Assembly: GCF_000159695.1 (NCBI RefSeq)
Contig: NZ_CM000955.1
Location: forward strand, 1,466,524-1,530,523
Origin: Finegoldia magna ATCC 53516
GTDB lineage: Bacteria; Bacillota; Clostridia; Tissierellales; Peptoniphilaceae
DNA: 64,000 nt
Direction: 5' to 3'
Part shown: positions 18,499 to 26,982 of the stretch, piece by piece
Position numbering within the stretch: position 1 is the stretch's first letter
Layout: every line of letters begins with the position of its first letter
The notes under the pieces: generated by a model
Seen by the model: the letters and a program-made list of their open reading frames with translations, nothing else
What the model was told of the DNA's origin: nothing
The model's database searches: none
Program-made: the position numbers and the translations under genes

Positions 18499-20226
18499 AT
18501 GTACAAGAAATTTTATTGGTTTCTAAAATATTACAAAAACAAATTAATTCTTGCTATTACATTTCTTTTATTAAGTGACCTGGTCGGATTAATTCCCCCA
18601 TATATTACAGGGAAATTAACCGATAGAGTATTAAACAATTCGATAGAATTAAAACCTTTTTTAATTATACTTTTAATTGATGTTTTAGTAATAGGAATTA
18701 AATATTTTTTTGCAATGGGATGGTGTTACTACACATTCAGAGCATCAAATGAAATAGACTATGTAACTAGAAATAGACTTATGGATAAATACTTAAACGA
18801 ATCCATGAAATATTTTCAAACTTTCAAAACGGGAGAACTTATGAACAGAGCTACTGGAGATGTCAATAGTTTAAGCGATTTGATGGGATTTGGAACTCTT
18901 ACATTTTTCGATTCTACAGTATTTCCTTTGTTTATAATAATTATAATGATGGTCGTCGTTGACGTTCGTTTAACACTTGTTTCTATAATACCTCTTCCTA
19001 TATTGGCATTTTTGTGTTTAAAAATTGGTAAGAAAATCCATGAAAAATATTCAATAGTGCAATCTACATTTGATAAGCTAAACAATAGTGTGTTAGAAGA
19101 TGTTGAAGGTATTAGAATTATAAGAGTTTTTGGAATAAAAAATGCTAGATATTTTTCGTTTCAAAATCGATCTAAAATGTTGGTTCAAAAAAACATGGAT
19201 GTTGTAAAATACAGAGCAATGATGGCTCCTTTTCAAAGAATAATTCCAGCAATGACTTTTGTTATAGCAATCGGATATGGAACATTTTTAATAAGTAAGA
19301 ATCAAATATCTGTTGGTCAATTGGTATCTTTTACTTATTATTTAAATATGTTAATTTGGCCAATGTATGCATTAGGAAACTTCATAAATGTATATCAACA
19401 AGCCGATGCATCAATGGATAGAATCGATAATATACTTGACTATAAAGATGAATTAGATTTAAACGAAGATTACAAGGAAATTGATGATATAGAAAGTGTT
19501 AAGTTTGAAAATTATAGTTTCAAATATCCTTACTCTAAAGAATTCGCACTTAAAGATATTTCTTTTGAATTCAAGAAGAACATGAGGGTGGCTATTGTTG
19601 GAAAGACAGGGTCAGGAAAGTCAACTATTCTTAAACAATTATTATTCTTATATCCAAGACAAGATGAATTTGAAATCAACGGTAAATACACGAATTTATT
19701 AAATTTAAAATCAGCAAGAGATAATATGGCGTATGTGTCTCAAAAAAGTATGATTTTTTCGGATACAATAAAAAATAATATAAAACTTTCCAAGATAGAG
19801 GCCACAGATGAAAAAGTGGTTAAAGTATCTAAAAGCGCGGATATTTATAAGGATATAGTCAATTTTCCGGATGAATTTGACACTTTGTGTGGTGAAAACG
19901 GACTGTCATTATCTGGAGGTCAAAAACAAAGAATTTCATTAGCAAGAGCCTTATTAAAAGATTCAAACTTGGTTGTATTAGACGACTGTTTAAGCGCATT
20001 AGATACTCAAACTGAGAAACATATTTTGATAGAGTTAAAAAAACTGAAAAAAACAGTAATCTTATCGACTCATAGATTAAATCAGATTGACGATTTTGAT
20101 TTAATAATAGTAATGAAAGATGGTCAAATAAGTGAGATGGGTACTCATTCGGAATTAATGGAAAATAGACAATGGTATTACAATCAATATAATATCCAAT
20201 TAGTAAGGGGCAGATATGAAGAGTAA
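18499..20226 (+). CDS. ABC exporter half-transporter, degenerate-site subunit
   Basis: The 575-residue protein has six transmembrane helices (about 1-320) and an ATPase domain: Walker A GKTGSGKST (368-376), canonical signature LSGGQKQR (about 470) and Walker B VVLDDCLSALD. Asp496 replaces the catalytic Glu, the hallmark of the degenerate subunit of heterodimeric exporters (TM287/TM288, LmrCD, BmrCD type). The next gene overlaps by 11 bp and encodes the complementary half. Substrate unknown: multidrug, lipid or peptide. AAGGAGGT precedes the ATG. Confidence 0.92.
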   Translation: MYKKFYWFLKYYKNKLILAITFLLLSDLVGLIPPYITGKLTDRVLNNSIELKPFLIILLIDVLVIGIKYFFAMGWCYYTFRASNEIDYVTRNRLMDKYLNESMKYFQTFKTGELMNRATGDVNSLSDLMGFGTLTFFDSTVFPLFIIIIMMVVVDVRLTLVSIIPLPILAFLCLKIGKKIHEKYSIVQSTFDKLNNSVLEDVEGIRIIRVFGIKNARYFSFQNRSKMLVQKNMDVVKYRAMMAPFQRIIPAMTFVIAIGYGTFLISKNQISVGQLVSFTYYLNMLIWPMYALGNFINVYQQADASMDRIDNILDYKDELDLNEDYKEIDDIESVKFENYSFKYPYSKEFALKDISFEFKKNMRVAIVGKTGSGKSTILKQLLFLYPRQDEFEINGKYTNLLNLKSARDNMAYVSQKSMIFSDTIKNNIKLSKIEATDEKVVKVSKSADIYKDIVNFPDEFDTLCGENGLSLSGGQKQRISLARALLKDSNLVVLDDCLSALDTQTEKHILIELKKLKKTVILSTHRLNQIDDFDLIIVMKDGQISEMGTHSELMENRQWYYNQYNIQLVRGRYEE

Positions 20227-21955
20227 ATTAAGAAATAAATTTGTATCAGAAAAACTAAAAATGTATTCCATGAAGCAATCTAAAAAATTGGTGATTGGAT
20301 TTGTCTTTTCCTTATTAAGAACTTCTATGGAAATTTTGGGTCCAATTGTAATTGGATTTGTATTAAATGAATTTGTAGCAAAGAATAATATAGTTGGAAA
20401 TTTTTCATCAATTATTAAATACTTGACTATTTATTTGGTGATTTACGTTGCGTGTGGAATTTTCAGTAACTTGAGTATGATTTATTTTGAATTGGCAGCA
20501 AATAACGTAACATATTTTGTACAAAATGATATTTATAAACATATCAATGAATTACCTATAGAATACTTTGACAATCTGGCAGCAGGAAGTATCGTATCAA
20601 GGATTACGAATGATACTATGAGATTAAAGATAATGTTTCAACTTATATTGGCAGATATTACAACTGCTGCAATAATGATAATTGCAATATATATTATGAT
20701 GGTTGTAACAAATATTAAAGTGTCTTTGATGCTTTTGATTTTGTTTCCATTTGTTTTCTTAATATTCTATGACTATAGATATAAATCAGCAAAACATAAC
20801 AAAAGAATCAGACATCTGGTTAGTAAAATAAACGCAAATATTAATGAAAATATTAATAATATGGAAATAATTCAAGCTTTAAATGTCAAACAAACTATAA
20901 AAGATAAGTTCGATAAAATTAACAAAGAAATTTTTGGAAATAATTTAGCTCTTACTAAATTAAGAAGCTATGGAGGATACAGGGCTATTGATATAATTGG
21001 TTTATTATCAACAGTTATAATTTTATTTTATTTTGGATATGGTCAGATAACCAAAAGCTATCCAGTTACAGTTGGTGGGCTTTATATAATTATCGATTAT
21101 ACTTCAAAGATTTTTTCGAATGTTAGTGTAATTGTTACAAGATTTGGAGATATGGAACAAGCTTATGCATCTGCAAGTCACATATTTGACATAATGAAAT
21201 TAGATACAATTGAAAAGTCAGATGGTGTGATAGAAGATCTAAAGGGAGATATTGAATTTAAAAATGTTTATTTTGCTTATGATAAAAATGATGTATTGAA
21301 GGATATTTCATTTAAAATACCAAAATCAACTAGTGCAGCTTTTGTAGGGACTACAGGTAGTGGAAAATCAACGATCCTTAATTTAATATTGAAGTTTTAT
21401 GACGTAAAAAGTGGTGAAATTTTAATTGATGGGGTAAATATCAATAATTTAAATGAAGATATTATGAGAGAAAACTTTGCGGTTGTACTACAAGATCCGT
21501 TCCTTTTTGAAACTACATTAAAAGAAAATATAACTTTAGATAAGGATTATAGTGACGAGGAAGTGATCCATGCGTTAGAAGAATTAGGATGCTATACATT
21601 GCTTAAAAAAGGTTTAAATGAACCTATAAAAGAAAAAGGCTCTAATCTTTCACAAGGAGAAAGACAATTAATCTCCTTTGCAAGAGCATATATTAGAAAT
21701 CCTAGAATATTAATTTTAGATGAAGCTACATCGAATATTGATACTGAAACAGAGCAAATTATCCAACAACCATTAGAAAAATTAAAATATTCAAGAACTA
21801 CATTGATAGTAGCTCACAGATTATCTACAATTAGAAATGTAGACAAGATTTTTGCCTTATCCAATGGTAAAATAATAGAAAGTGGAACTCATGATGAACT
21901 ATTACTAAAAGATGGTTTCTACAAACAAATGTACGATGAGCAATCATCCATTTAA
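20216..21955 (+). CDS. ABC exporter half-transporter, catalytic subunit
   Basis: The 579-residue partner of the preceding half-transporter has six transmembrane helices, a Walker A GTTGSGKST (about 378) and an intact Walker B ILDEATSNID with Glu503. Its signature is NLSQGERQ, with Gln480 replacing the first Gly. This is the reciprocal pattern expected when one of the two ATP sites of a heterodimer is inactive. The start ATG lies inside the previous gene behind AAGGGG. mprF follows after 10 bp, so the exporter may act on the envelope. Confidence 0.92.
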   Translation: MKSKLRNKFVSEKLKMYSMKQSKKLVIGFVFSLLRTSMEILGPIVIGFVLNEFVAKNNIVGNFSSIIKYLTIYLVIYVACGIFSNLSMIYFELAANNVTYFVQNDIYKHINELPIEYFDNLAAGSIVSRITNDTMRLKIMFQLILADITTAAIMIIAIYIMMVVTNIKVSLMLLILFPFVFLIFYDYRYKSAKHNKRIRHLVSKINANINENINNMEIIQALNVKQTIKDKFDKINKEIFGNNLALTKLRSYGGYRAIDIIGLLSTVIILFYFGYGQITKSYPVTVGGLYIIIDYTSKIFSNVSVIVTRFGDMEQAYASASHIFDIMKLDTIEKSDGVIEDLKGDIEFKNVYFAYDKNDVLKDISFKIPKSTSAAFVGTTGSGKSTILNLILKFYDVKSGEILIDGVNINNLNEDIMRENFAVVLQDPFLFETTLKENITLDKDYSDEEVIHALEELGCYTLLKKGLNEPIKEKGSNLSQGERQLISFARAYIRNPRILILDEATSNIDTETEQIIQQPLEKLKYSRTTLIVAHRLSTIRNVDKIFALSNGKIIESGTHDELLLKDGFYKQMYDEQSSI

Positions 21956-21965
21956 AGGGGGATTA

Positions 21966-24368
21966 ATGGATAAAAAACTAAAATACATTAGGACAACATA
22001 CACTATAATATTCACAATTATTGTCTTATATATCGTAAGGAACAATTTTATAGCACCTAATCATATTTTTAAATATAAGATTTTTTTGAGTATTGCTCAA
22101 AAATTACAAATTGCTTTATTTGGACTTTTAGTATTTCTTATTTCATCAATTTCCTATTTTTTATATAATAAAAATTTTGATTTCAAGGATATAAAAAAGT
22201 TTTGGGTTCTAGAATCATTAAGAAAATTTGTATGGATAAAGGGATTAGAATCAGTATTTATTGGTGAAGATGAGTATAGGAATCAGAACTTAAACAAAAA
22301 TATTTCTAATTTTATCGCTTTATCTTTAATTAGTATATTCACGATATTTTTAATGAAACCAGAATGGACACTATTTTTGATTTATTTAGTAATATTGGTT
22401 ATTGGTATTTGTGTTATTTATTTTAAAAACAAAAGTCCATATTATTTAGATTTTGTTGTAAAGGATAACATAAGTGTCAAAAGAAAAGTTTTATCAGTTG
22501 CTTATGAAACTGTTGTTACAATATGTAATATATTATTTTTCGTTTTTGCGATAAAACAATTTACTAATGTAAATCTTTCATCTTTGGTGCTTATTTATTG
22601 TGTTTCAAATGTATTTGGGCAAGTTAGCTTGATGCAGGATGGATTTGTTGTTTCGGATTTAATAGAAATACACTTTTTATGTAAATTGATAGAACCTAGA
22701 GCTGCAATAATTGCCATATTGATATACAGAATTGTAAGTAGTGTTATTCCATGGATAATTTCTTTAATTATGATATTAAAAAGAATTTACGACAATTACA
22801 ATACTGATCAATACAAGAAACAGTTCGCATTTAATATTTTGTCTATTTTTACTCTAATCGTTGGGCTAATATTATGTTTAAGTGTTGCTACTCCATCAAT
22901 GTTATTAAGAATAAAATTTTTAAAGAGATTTGTTAAGAAAGATGTAGTGATTTTAGCTAGATTTATAACTCTTACATCAGGTGGGTTATTAATACTTCTT
23001 TCACAAGGAATAAAAAAATCAGTTAAAAAATCTTTTTATATAGCTGAAGCAGTATTAATAGTTTCAGTATTTTCAACATTATTAAAAGGATTAGACATTG
23101 AAGAATCGATTATTACCTTACTGTTGGGAATTGTAATGTATATTATGAAGGATGGATTCACAGAACAAGCTATCAAAATAAAGCCAAAATATTTTATAAA
23201 CACAATCGGTAAATTATCAGTTGTCACAGTATTATTTATCTTTATTAGCAATACTGTTCGCAAGGTAAATTTTTTGACATCACATCGAAAATATTCTCTA
23301 AATTATTTGGTTGAAAACAAGAAATTTATACTGCTATATGTTTTATTTGTTCTGATATTATCTTACCTTGCTCAATATACACGAACTAAGAAGATCACAT
23401 TTACAAAATTAACAGATGAGGATTTTGATAAAATTGATAAATTCTTGGAAGAATTTGGTGGAAATGAATTTAGTCATTTAGTTTATTTGAATGATAAAAA
23501 TGTTTATTTTGACAAGACAAATACAGTAATGATTATGTATCGCCCAGTAAAAAACAGCGTTATCGTATTAGGTGATCCAATAGGTAAGAAAGAAAATTTC
23601 GTTGAAGCAATTGATGATTTTATAGTTTATTGCAATGAATATCACATGAATGTTTGTTTTTATGAAATAAATGGAGAAAATCTTGAATTATACTGTGATC
23701 AAGGTTTTAGATTCGTTAAGGTTGGACAAGACGCAACAGTAGACTTAACTCAATTTTCTTTAGTAGGAAAGAAAAATAGAACTTGGCGACATGTTCTTAA
23801 TAACTTCGATAAAGGGAATTATGAATTTAAAGTTGAAGATCCAACCGATAACCTTTTATCTCAAATGAAAATTGTTTCGGATAAATGGTTAGAAAATAAA
23901 AATGAAATGGGATTTAGTTTAGGATTTTTTGATGAAGATTATCTAAAAAGAACCAAAATAGCATGTATTTACAAAGAAGGTGAATTACTTGCTTTTGCAA
24001 ATCTTCAACCGTTTTATGATGATAAGACACTTTCTATCGATTTAATGAGATATGATAAATCAAATGAAGATGGTTTGATGGATTTTATATTCATAAAGTT
24101 AATTTTATGGGGTCAAGAAAATAATTTTGAAAAATTCTACCTAGGAATGGCACCGTTATCTAAAGTTGGAGATAAGATTTATTCAAAGAAGAAAGAAAAA
24201 ATTCTAAATATTGTTTACAATACTCAAAATAAGATATATAATTTTAAAGGTTTAAGAAACTACAAGGATAAATTTAAGCCCAACTGGTCGAATAAATATA
24301 TAGCATATACTTCAGACTTTAATTTACCATATATTTTAATTAATGTTGTAAATTCAAAGAAAAAATAG
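21966..24368 (+). CDS. mprF: MprF-like phosphatidylglycerol aminoacyltransferase/flippase
   Basis: MprF transfers an amino acid (usually Lys) from tRNA to phosphatidylglycerol and flips the product, reducing sensitivity to cationic peptides. The 800-residue protein has an N-terminal membrane domain of about a dozen helices (1-480) and a C-terminal GNAT-like synthase domain: VIVLGDPIGKKENF, RFVKVGQDATVDLTQFSL, GFSLGFFDEDYL, SIDLMRYD and FYLGMAPLSKVGD. The ATG at 21966 is preceded by GGGGGA; the longer frame from 21912 would extend into the ABC gene and is rejected. The transferred amino acid cannot be read from sequence. Confidence 0.92.
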   Translation: MDKKLKYIRTTYTIIFTIIVLYIVRNNFIAPNHIFKYKIFLSIAQKLQIALFGLLVFLISSISYFLYNKNFDFKDIKKFWVLESLRKFVWIKGLESVFIGEDEYRNQNLNKNISNFIALSLISIFTIFLMKPEWTLFLIYLVILVIGICVIYFKNKSPYYLDFVVKDNISVKRKVLSVAYETVVTICNILFFVFAIKQFTNVNLSSLVLIYCVSNVFGQVSLMQDGFVVSDLIEIHFLCKLIEPRAAIIAILIYRIVSSVIPWIISLIMILKRIYDNYNTDQYKKQFAFNILSIFTLIVGLILCLSVATPSMLLRIKFLKRFVKKDVVILARFITLTSGGLLILLSQGIKKSVKKSFYIAEAVLIVSVFSTLLKGLDIEESIITLLLGIVMYIMKDGFTEQAIKIKPKYFINTIGKLSVVTVLFIFISNTVRKVNFLTSHRKYSLNYLVENKKFILLYVLFVLILSYLAQYTRTKKITFTKLTDEDFDKIDKFLEEFGGNEFSHLVYLNDKNVYFDKTNTVMIMYRPVKNSVIVLGDPIGKKENFVEAIDDFIVYCNEYHMNVCFYEINGENLELYCDQGFRFVKVGQDATVDLTQFSLVGKKNRTWRHVLNNFDKGNYEFKVEDPTDNLLSQMKIVSDKWLENKNEMGFSLGFFDEDYLKRTKIACIYKEGELLAFANLQPFYDDKTLSIDLMRYDKSNEDGLMDFIFIKLILWGQENNFEKFYLGMAPLSKVGDKIYSKKKEKILNIVYNTQNKIYNFKGLRNYKDKFKPNWSNKYIAYTSDFNLPYILINVVNSKKK

Positions 24369-24397
24369 TTGACAAAATGTTCAACATAGTATACAAT
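24369..24397 (+). promoter_or_regulatory. Promoter of the infC-rpmI-rplT operon
   Basis: A perfect TTGACA (24369-24374) begins on the base after the mprF stop; a 17-bp spacer leads to TACAAT (24392-24397). Confidence 0.85.
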
Positions 24398-24403
24398 ATT
24401 TGT

Positions 24404-24513
24404 TGTTGATAAGTAGAGATATCCGCTCTCACCTTATAATTTCGAATTCATAAGGTTAAAATTTAATTTGATTATTAATTTTTGGCGGGTATTTTTACCC
24501 GCCATTATTTTTT
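24404..24513 (+). ncRNA. Structured leader/attenuator of infC-rpmI-rplT (L20-leader type)
   Basis: The leader of about 120 bases holds CCGCTCTC, then a hairpin ACCTTAT-AATT (24431-24441) with AATT-C-ATAAGGT (24445-24456), and a GC-rich terminator hairpin GGCGGGTA/TACCCGCC (24484-24503) followed by ATTATTTTTT. The infC ribosome-binding site begins immediately after. Firmicute infC operons are known to be attenuated by ribosomal protein L20 binding such leaders; assignment here rests on position and layout. This part of the genome has unusually few GC-rich hairpins. Confidence 0.75.
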
Positions 24514-24526
24514 GGAGGTGAATAAT

Positions 24527-25045
24527 ATAAAAGACTTAATGATTAATGAGGAGATAAGATCTTCTAAAGTTAGATTAATCGATGACGAAGGTGAACAAAT
24601 AGGTGTAATTCCTATTAAAGAAGCTTTGAAAATGGCTGAAGATAAGCATCTGGATTTAGTAAATGTAGCACCAAATGCTAAGCCACCCGTATGCAAAATA
24701 TTAGATTATGGAAAATACAAATATGATGCATTAAAGAAAGAAAAAGAAGCGAAGAAAAATCAAAAAGTAATTAACGTAAAAGAAATAAGACTTTCACCAA
24801 ATATTGAAAAACACGATTTAGAAGTTAAGGCTAATCAAGCATCCAAGTTTTTAAGCAATGAAAACAGAGTAAAAGTTTCTGTTAGATTTAGAGGTAGAGA
24901 ACTTGGTCATAAAGATTTGGGTAAGGAAGTTCTTGATAAATTTTATGAATTAACAAAAGATGTAGGACAAATAGAAAAGAAACCTTCCATGGAAGGTAGA
25001 ATGATGATAATGTTTATGGGTCCTTTGACTGATAAAGAAAATTAG
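24527..25045 (+). CDS. infC: Translation initiation factor IF-3, apparent AUA start
   Basis: IF-3 binds the 30S subunit and proofreads start codons. The protein has [21 protein letters not shown] at the N-domain (partly quoted), [22 protein letters not shown], and the C-domain [23 protein letters not shown] at 24514-24518 is 8 bases before ATA at 24527, giving 172 residues; the first ATG (24539) is 20 bases away, and an upstream TTG at 24482 lies in the terminator hairpin. A non-AUG start is the rule for infC in E. coli and Bacillus (AUU) and allows self-regulation. Confidence 0.93.
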   Translation: MKDLMINEEIRSSKVRLIDDEGEQIGVIPIKEALKMAEDKHLDLVNVAPNAKPPVCKILDYGKYKYDALKKEKEAKKNQKVINVKEIRLSPNIEKHDLEVKANQASKFLSNENRVKVSVRFRGRELGHKDLGKEVLDKFYELTKDVGQIEKKPSMEGRMMIMFMGPLTDKEN

Positions 25046-25058
25046 AGGGGGAAATAAT

Positions 25059-25250
25059 ATGCCAAAAATGAAGACACATAGAGGTTCTGCTAAGAGATTT
25101 AGAAGAACTGGTACAGGTAAGTTAAGAAGATATAAAGCTTATGCAAGTCACTTAACAGGTAAGAAATCTGCAAAGAGAATTAGAAACTTAAGAAAAGGTA
25201 CAACAGTTAGCGATGCAGATATGAGAAGAATCGATAAAATGATTCCTTAG
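25059..25250 (+). CDS. rpmI: 50S ribosomal protein bL35
   Basis: The 63-residue basic protein begins [20 protein letters not shown] and ends [10 protein letters not shown], the standard L35 sequence. It sits 13 bp after infC and 18 bp before rplT with its own AGGGGG site, in the universal infC-rpmI-rplT order. Confidence 0.98.
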   Translation: MPKMKTHRGSAKRFRRTGTGKLRRYKAYASHLTGKKSAKRIRNLRKGTTVSDADMRRIDKMIP

Positions 25251-25268
25251 TTAGAGGGGGAAATATAA

Positions 25269-25622
25269 ATGGCTAGAATTAAACGTGGTACAAATAATAG
25301 AAAAAGACATAAAAAAATATTAAAACAAGCTAAAGGATATTACGGCTCAAAACATACATTATTCAAAACAGCTAATCAAGCTGTAATGAAATCATTAGCT
25401 TATTCATACGTTGGAAGAAAAAGAAGAAAAAGAGATTTCAGAAAATTATGGATTGCTAGAATTAATGCAGCTACAAGAATGCACGATTTAAGCTACAGCA
25501 AATTTATGCACGGCTTAAAAGTAGCTGGTGTTGACTTGAACAGAAAAGTTCTTGCTGATATGGCTGTTAGAGATGAAAAAGAATTCGCTAAATTAGTTGA
25601 ATTAGCAAAAAACAATTTATAA
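25269..25622 (+). CDS. rplT: 50S ribosomal protein bL20
   Basis: The 117-residue protein starts [20 protein letters not shown] and contains [20 protein letters not shown] and [10 protein letters not shown], as in all L20 proteins. L20 is needed early in 50S assembly and in Firmicutes also represses its own operon through the leader. An AGGGGG site precedes the start. Confidence 0.98.
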   Translation: MARIKRGTNNRKRHKKILKQAKGYYGSKHTLFKTANQAVMKSLAYSYVGRKRRKRDFRKLWIARINAATRMHDLSYSKFMHGLKVAGVDLNRKVLADMAVRDEKEFAKLVELAKNNL

Positions 25623-25627
25623 AATTA

Positions 25628-25667
25628 AAAGCTTAAGTTGATTTATATCATACTTAAGCTTTTTTTA
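25628..25667. terminator. Bidirectional terminator between rplT and the GIY-YIG gene
   Basis: An 11-bp stem AAAGCTTAAGT/ACTTAAGCTTT (25628-25638 with 25652-25662) is followed by a T-run. The last codons of the minus-strand gene fall in its 3' arm. Confidence 0.88.
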
Positions 25668-25929
25668 ATATAGTATTAATTTCGTTTTCATTTGAATTTA
25701 TTAGCTTTAATTTTTTATCACGAGTTAGACTTTTTGTTTTAATTTCTAATTTTAATGCATCACTTTTATTATCAATTCTTTTCATAAAAACATAGTTTAC
25801 AGGAAGCCTTGCCCTTGTATATTTACTGGCTTTACCTTTATTGTGCATTTTAATTCTTTTTAAAAAATCATTGGTAATACCTGTATATAAACTTTTATCA
25901 GCACATTCTAAAATATATAAATAATACAT
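25654..25929 (-). CDS. GIY-YIG nuclease-superfamily protein (UPF0213/YhbQ type)
   Basis: The 91-residue protein has the GIY-YIG core as YYLYILECADKSLYTGITND, followed by the conserved Arg region LKRIKMHNKGKASKYTRARLP. Stand-alone members of this size (YhbQ, YazA) are DNA-binding or nucleolytic proteins of unclear role, some linked to repair. Its start codon overlaps the recX stop by one base (TAATG), so translation is coupled. Confidence 0.9.
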   Translation of the reverse strand: MYYLYILECADKSLYTGITNDFLKRIKMHNKGKASKYTRARLPVNYVFMKRIDNKSDALKLEIKTKSLTRDKKLKLINSNENEINTILKKA

Positions 25930-26546
25930 TAATACATACCACTTACTTGTTTCGCAACATCATAACTGAAACCTTTTTGCAGCAAGAAAGTAACTATTTT
26001 ATTCTTTAAATCATAGCCCTCATGTTTTTCTTTCCAAATATTGATTTTAGTTTCAACTATTTGAGTTGCTTTGTCTAACTCCATATTATATCCAAAGACA
26101 TTTTCCAAATAATCTTCATAAATTCTTTTATCAATACCTTTTTGGTATAAATCATTGATTATTCTTCTTTTACTGTAATTTGTTAGATTAATTTTATCGT
26201 TTATAAATATTTTCGCGTAGTTATAATCGTCCAGTAAATCTAGGTTTTTTAATTTTTCTATAACGTCTTCAATAATTTCAGAACTAAATTTTTTTGATTT
26301 TAATTTTGTCGTTATTTCTTTTTCAGTTCGTAATTTATATGATAAAAAATTAAGGCTGATTTCAAAAGCCTCTGTAAATTTTGAGATATTCAATAAATGA
26401 GTATATAGTTCATCATCTATTGTCATTTCGTTATGAATTTTATATCTTTCAAAATCATTATAACTTAGTAAAAAACTTTCTTTTGTATCAGTCTCAATTA
26501 CGAACTTATCTTTTTTATCATTGAACTCAATATTTTTGATTATCAT
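25929..26546 (-). CDS. recX: Regulatory protein RecX
   Basis: RecX modulates RecA filament growth. The 205-residue protein shows three-helix repeats: SLNFLSYKLRTEKEITTKLKSK (partly quoted), VIEKLKNLDLLDDYNYAKIFI and a C-terminal LLQKGFSYDVAKQV, which are characteristic. recA is not in the window. The ATG lies one base after the stop of the 31-residue peptide gene and has no strong ribosome-binding site of its own, suggesting coupling. Confidence 0.92.
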   Translation of the reverse strand: MIIKNIEFNDKKDKFVIETDTKESFLLSYNDFERYKIHNEMTIDDELYTHLLNISKFTEAFEISLNFLSYKLRTEKEITTKLKSKKFSSEIIEDVIEKLKNLDLLDDYNYAKIFINDKINLTNYSKRRIINDLYQKGIDKRIYEDYLENVFGYNMELDKATQIVETKINIWKEKHEGYDLKNKIVTFLLQKGFSYDVAKQVSGMY

Positions 26547-26547
26547 T

Positions 26548-26643
26548 TTATCTCATGTTCATTATTACATTTAGTATAAATGGAGCAACCATCATTGCTA
26601 CTAAAATAATTGCTACAACTTGAGCTAATTTTTGCTTTTTCAT
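26548..26643 (-). CDS. 31-residue single-pass membrane peptide
   Basis: A short reading frame on the minus strand starts ATG at 26643 behind AGAGGTGA and encodes MKKQKLAQVVAIILVAMMVA followed by PFILNVIMNMR: a basic N-terminus and one hydrophobic helix (about residues 7-28). It ends one base before recX. Size, charge and layout resemble Prli42-type (stressosome-associated) or other tiny Firmicute membrane peptides; homology cannot be proven by eye. The strong ribosome-binding site and close coupling argue that it is real. Confidence 0.68.
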   Translation of the reverse strand: MKKQKLAQVVAIILVAMMVAPFILNVIMNMR

Positions 26644-26682
26644 GAAATTCACCTCTATGATATTCTAACACAAAAACATATA

Positions 26683-26710
26683 TTTGCATATTTTAAAATA
26701 ATGCTATAAT
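26683..26710 (+). promoter_or_regulatory. Promoter of the YdbC-like/repair operon
   Basis: Extended -10 TGC-TATAAT (26702-26710) with TTTGCA (26683-26688) 16 bp upstream. A start point near 26717 would leave a short leader before the GGAGG site. Confidence 0.65.
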
Positions 26711-26734
26711 ATATTTATAAAAATGGAGGTAATT

Positions 26735-26974
26735 ATGGCTGATTTAAAATTTGAAATAGTAGAAAGAATAGGAGTTTTATCCACAAAAGCTAACAATTGG
26801 AATAAAGAATTAAATATTGTAAAATGGTCTGATTACGATGCAAAATACGATATTAGAGAATGGAATCCTGATCATACAAGAATGAGTAAAGGTCTTACAT
26901 TCACAGAAGAAGAATTAAGAGTATTACATGCGTTAATAGAAGATGAATTAAAACAATTAGATTCAGAAAAGTAG
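26735..26974 (+). CDS. YdbC/PC4-like single-stranded DNA-binding protein
   Basis: The 79-residue protein reads DLKFEIVERIGVLSTKANNW, then KYDIREWNPDHTRMSKGLTF and EELRVLHALIEDEL, matching the bacterial YdbC family, a homologue of the eukaryotic coactivator PC4 that binds single-stranded DNA as a dimer. The start at 26735 follows GGAGG by 5 bases; an ATG-proximal codon at 26723 overlaps that site. It leads a run of DNA-maintenance genes. Confidence 0.88.
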   Translation: MADLKFEIVERIGVLSTKANNWNKELNIVKWSDYDAKYDIREWNPDHTRMSKGLTFTEEELRVLHALIEDELKQLDSEK

Positions 26975-26982
26975 GATATATT

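Noticed and set aside
21912..21965. 18-codon N-terminal extension of mprF
   Set aside because: It would overlap the ABC gene, and the GGGGGA site sits just before the ATG at 21966.
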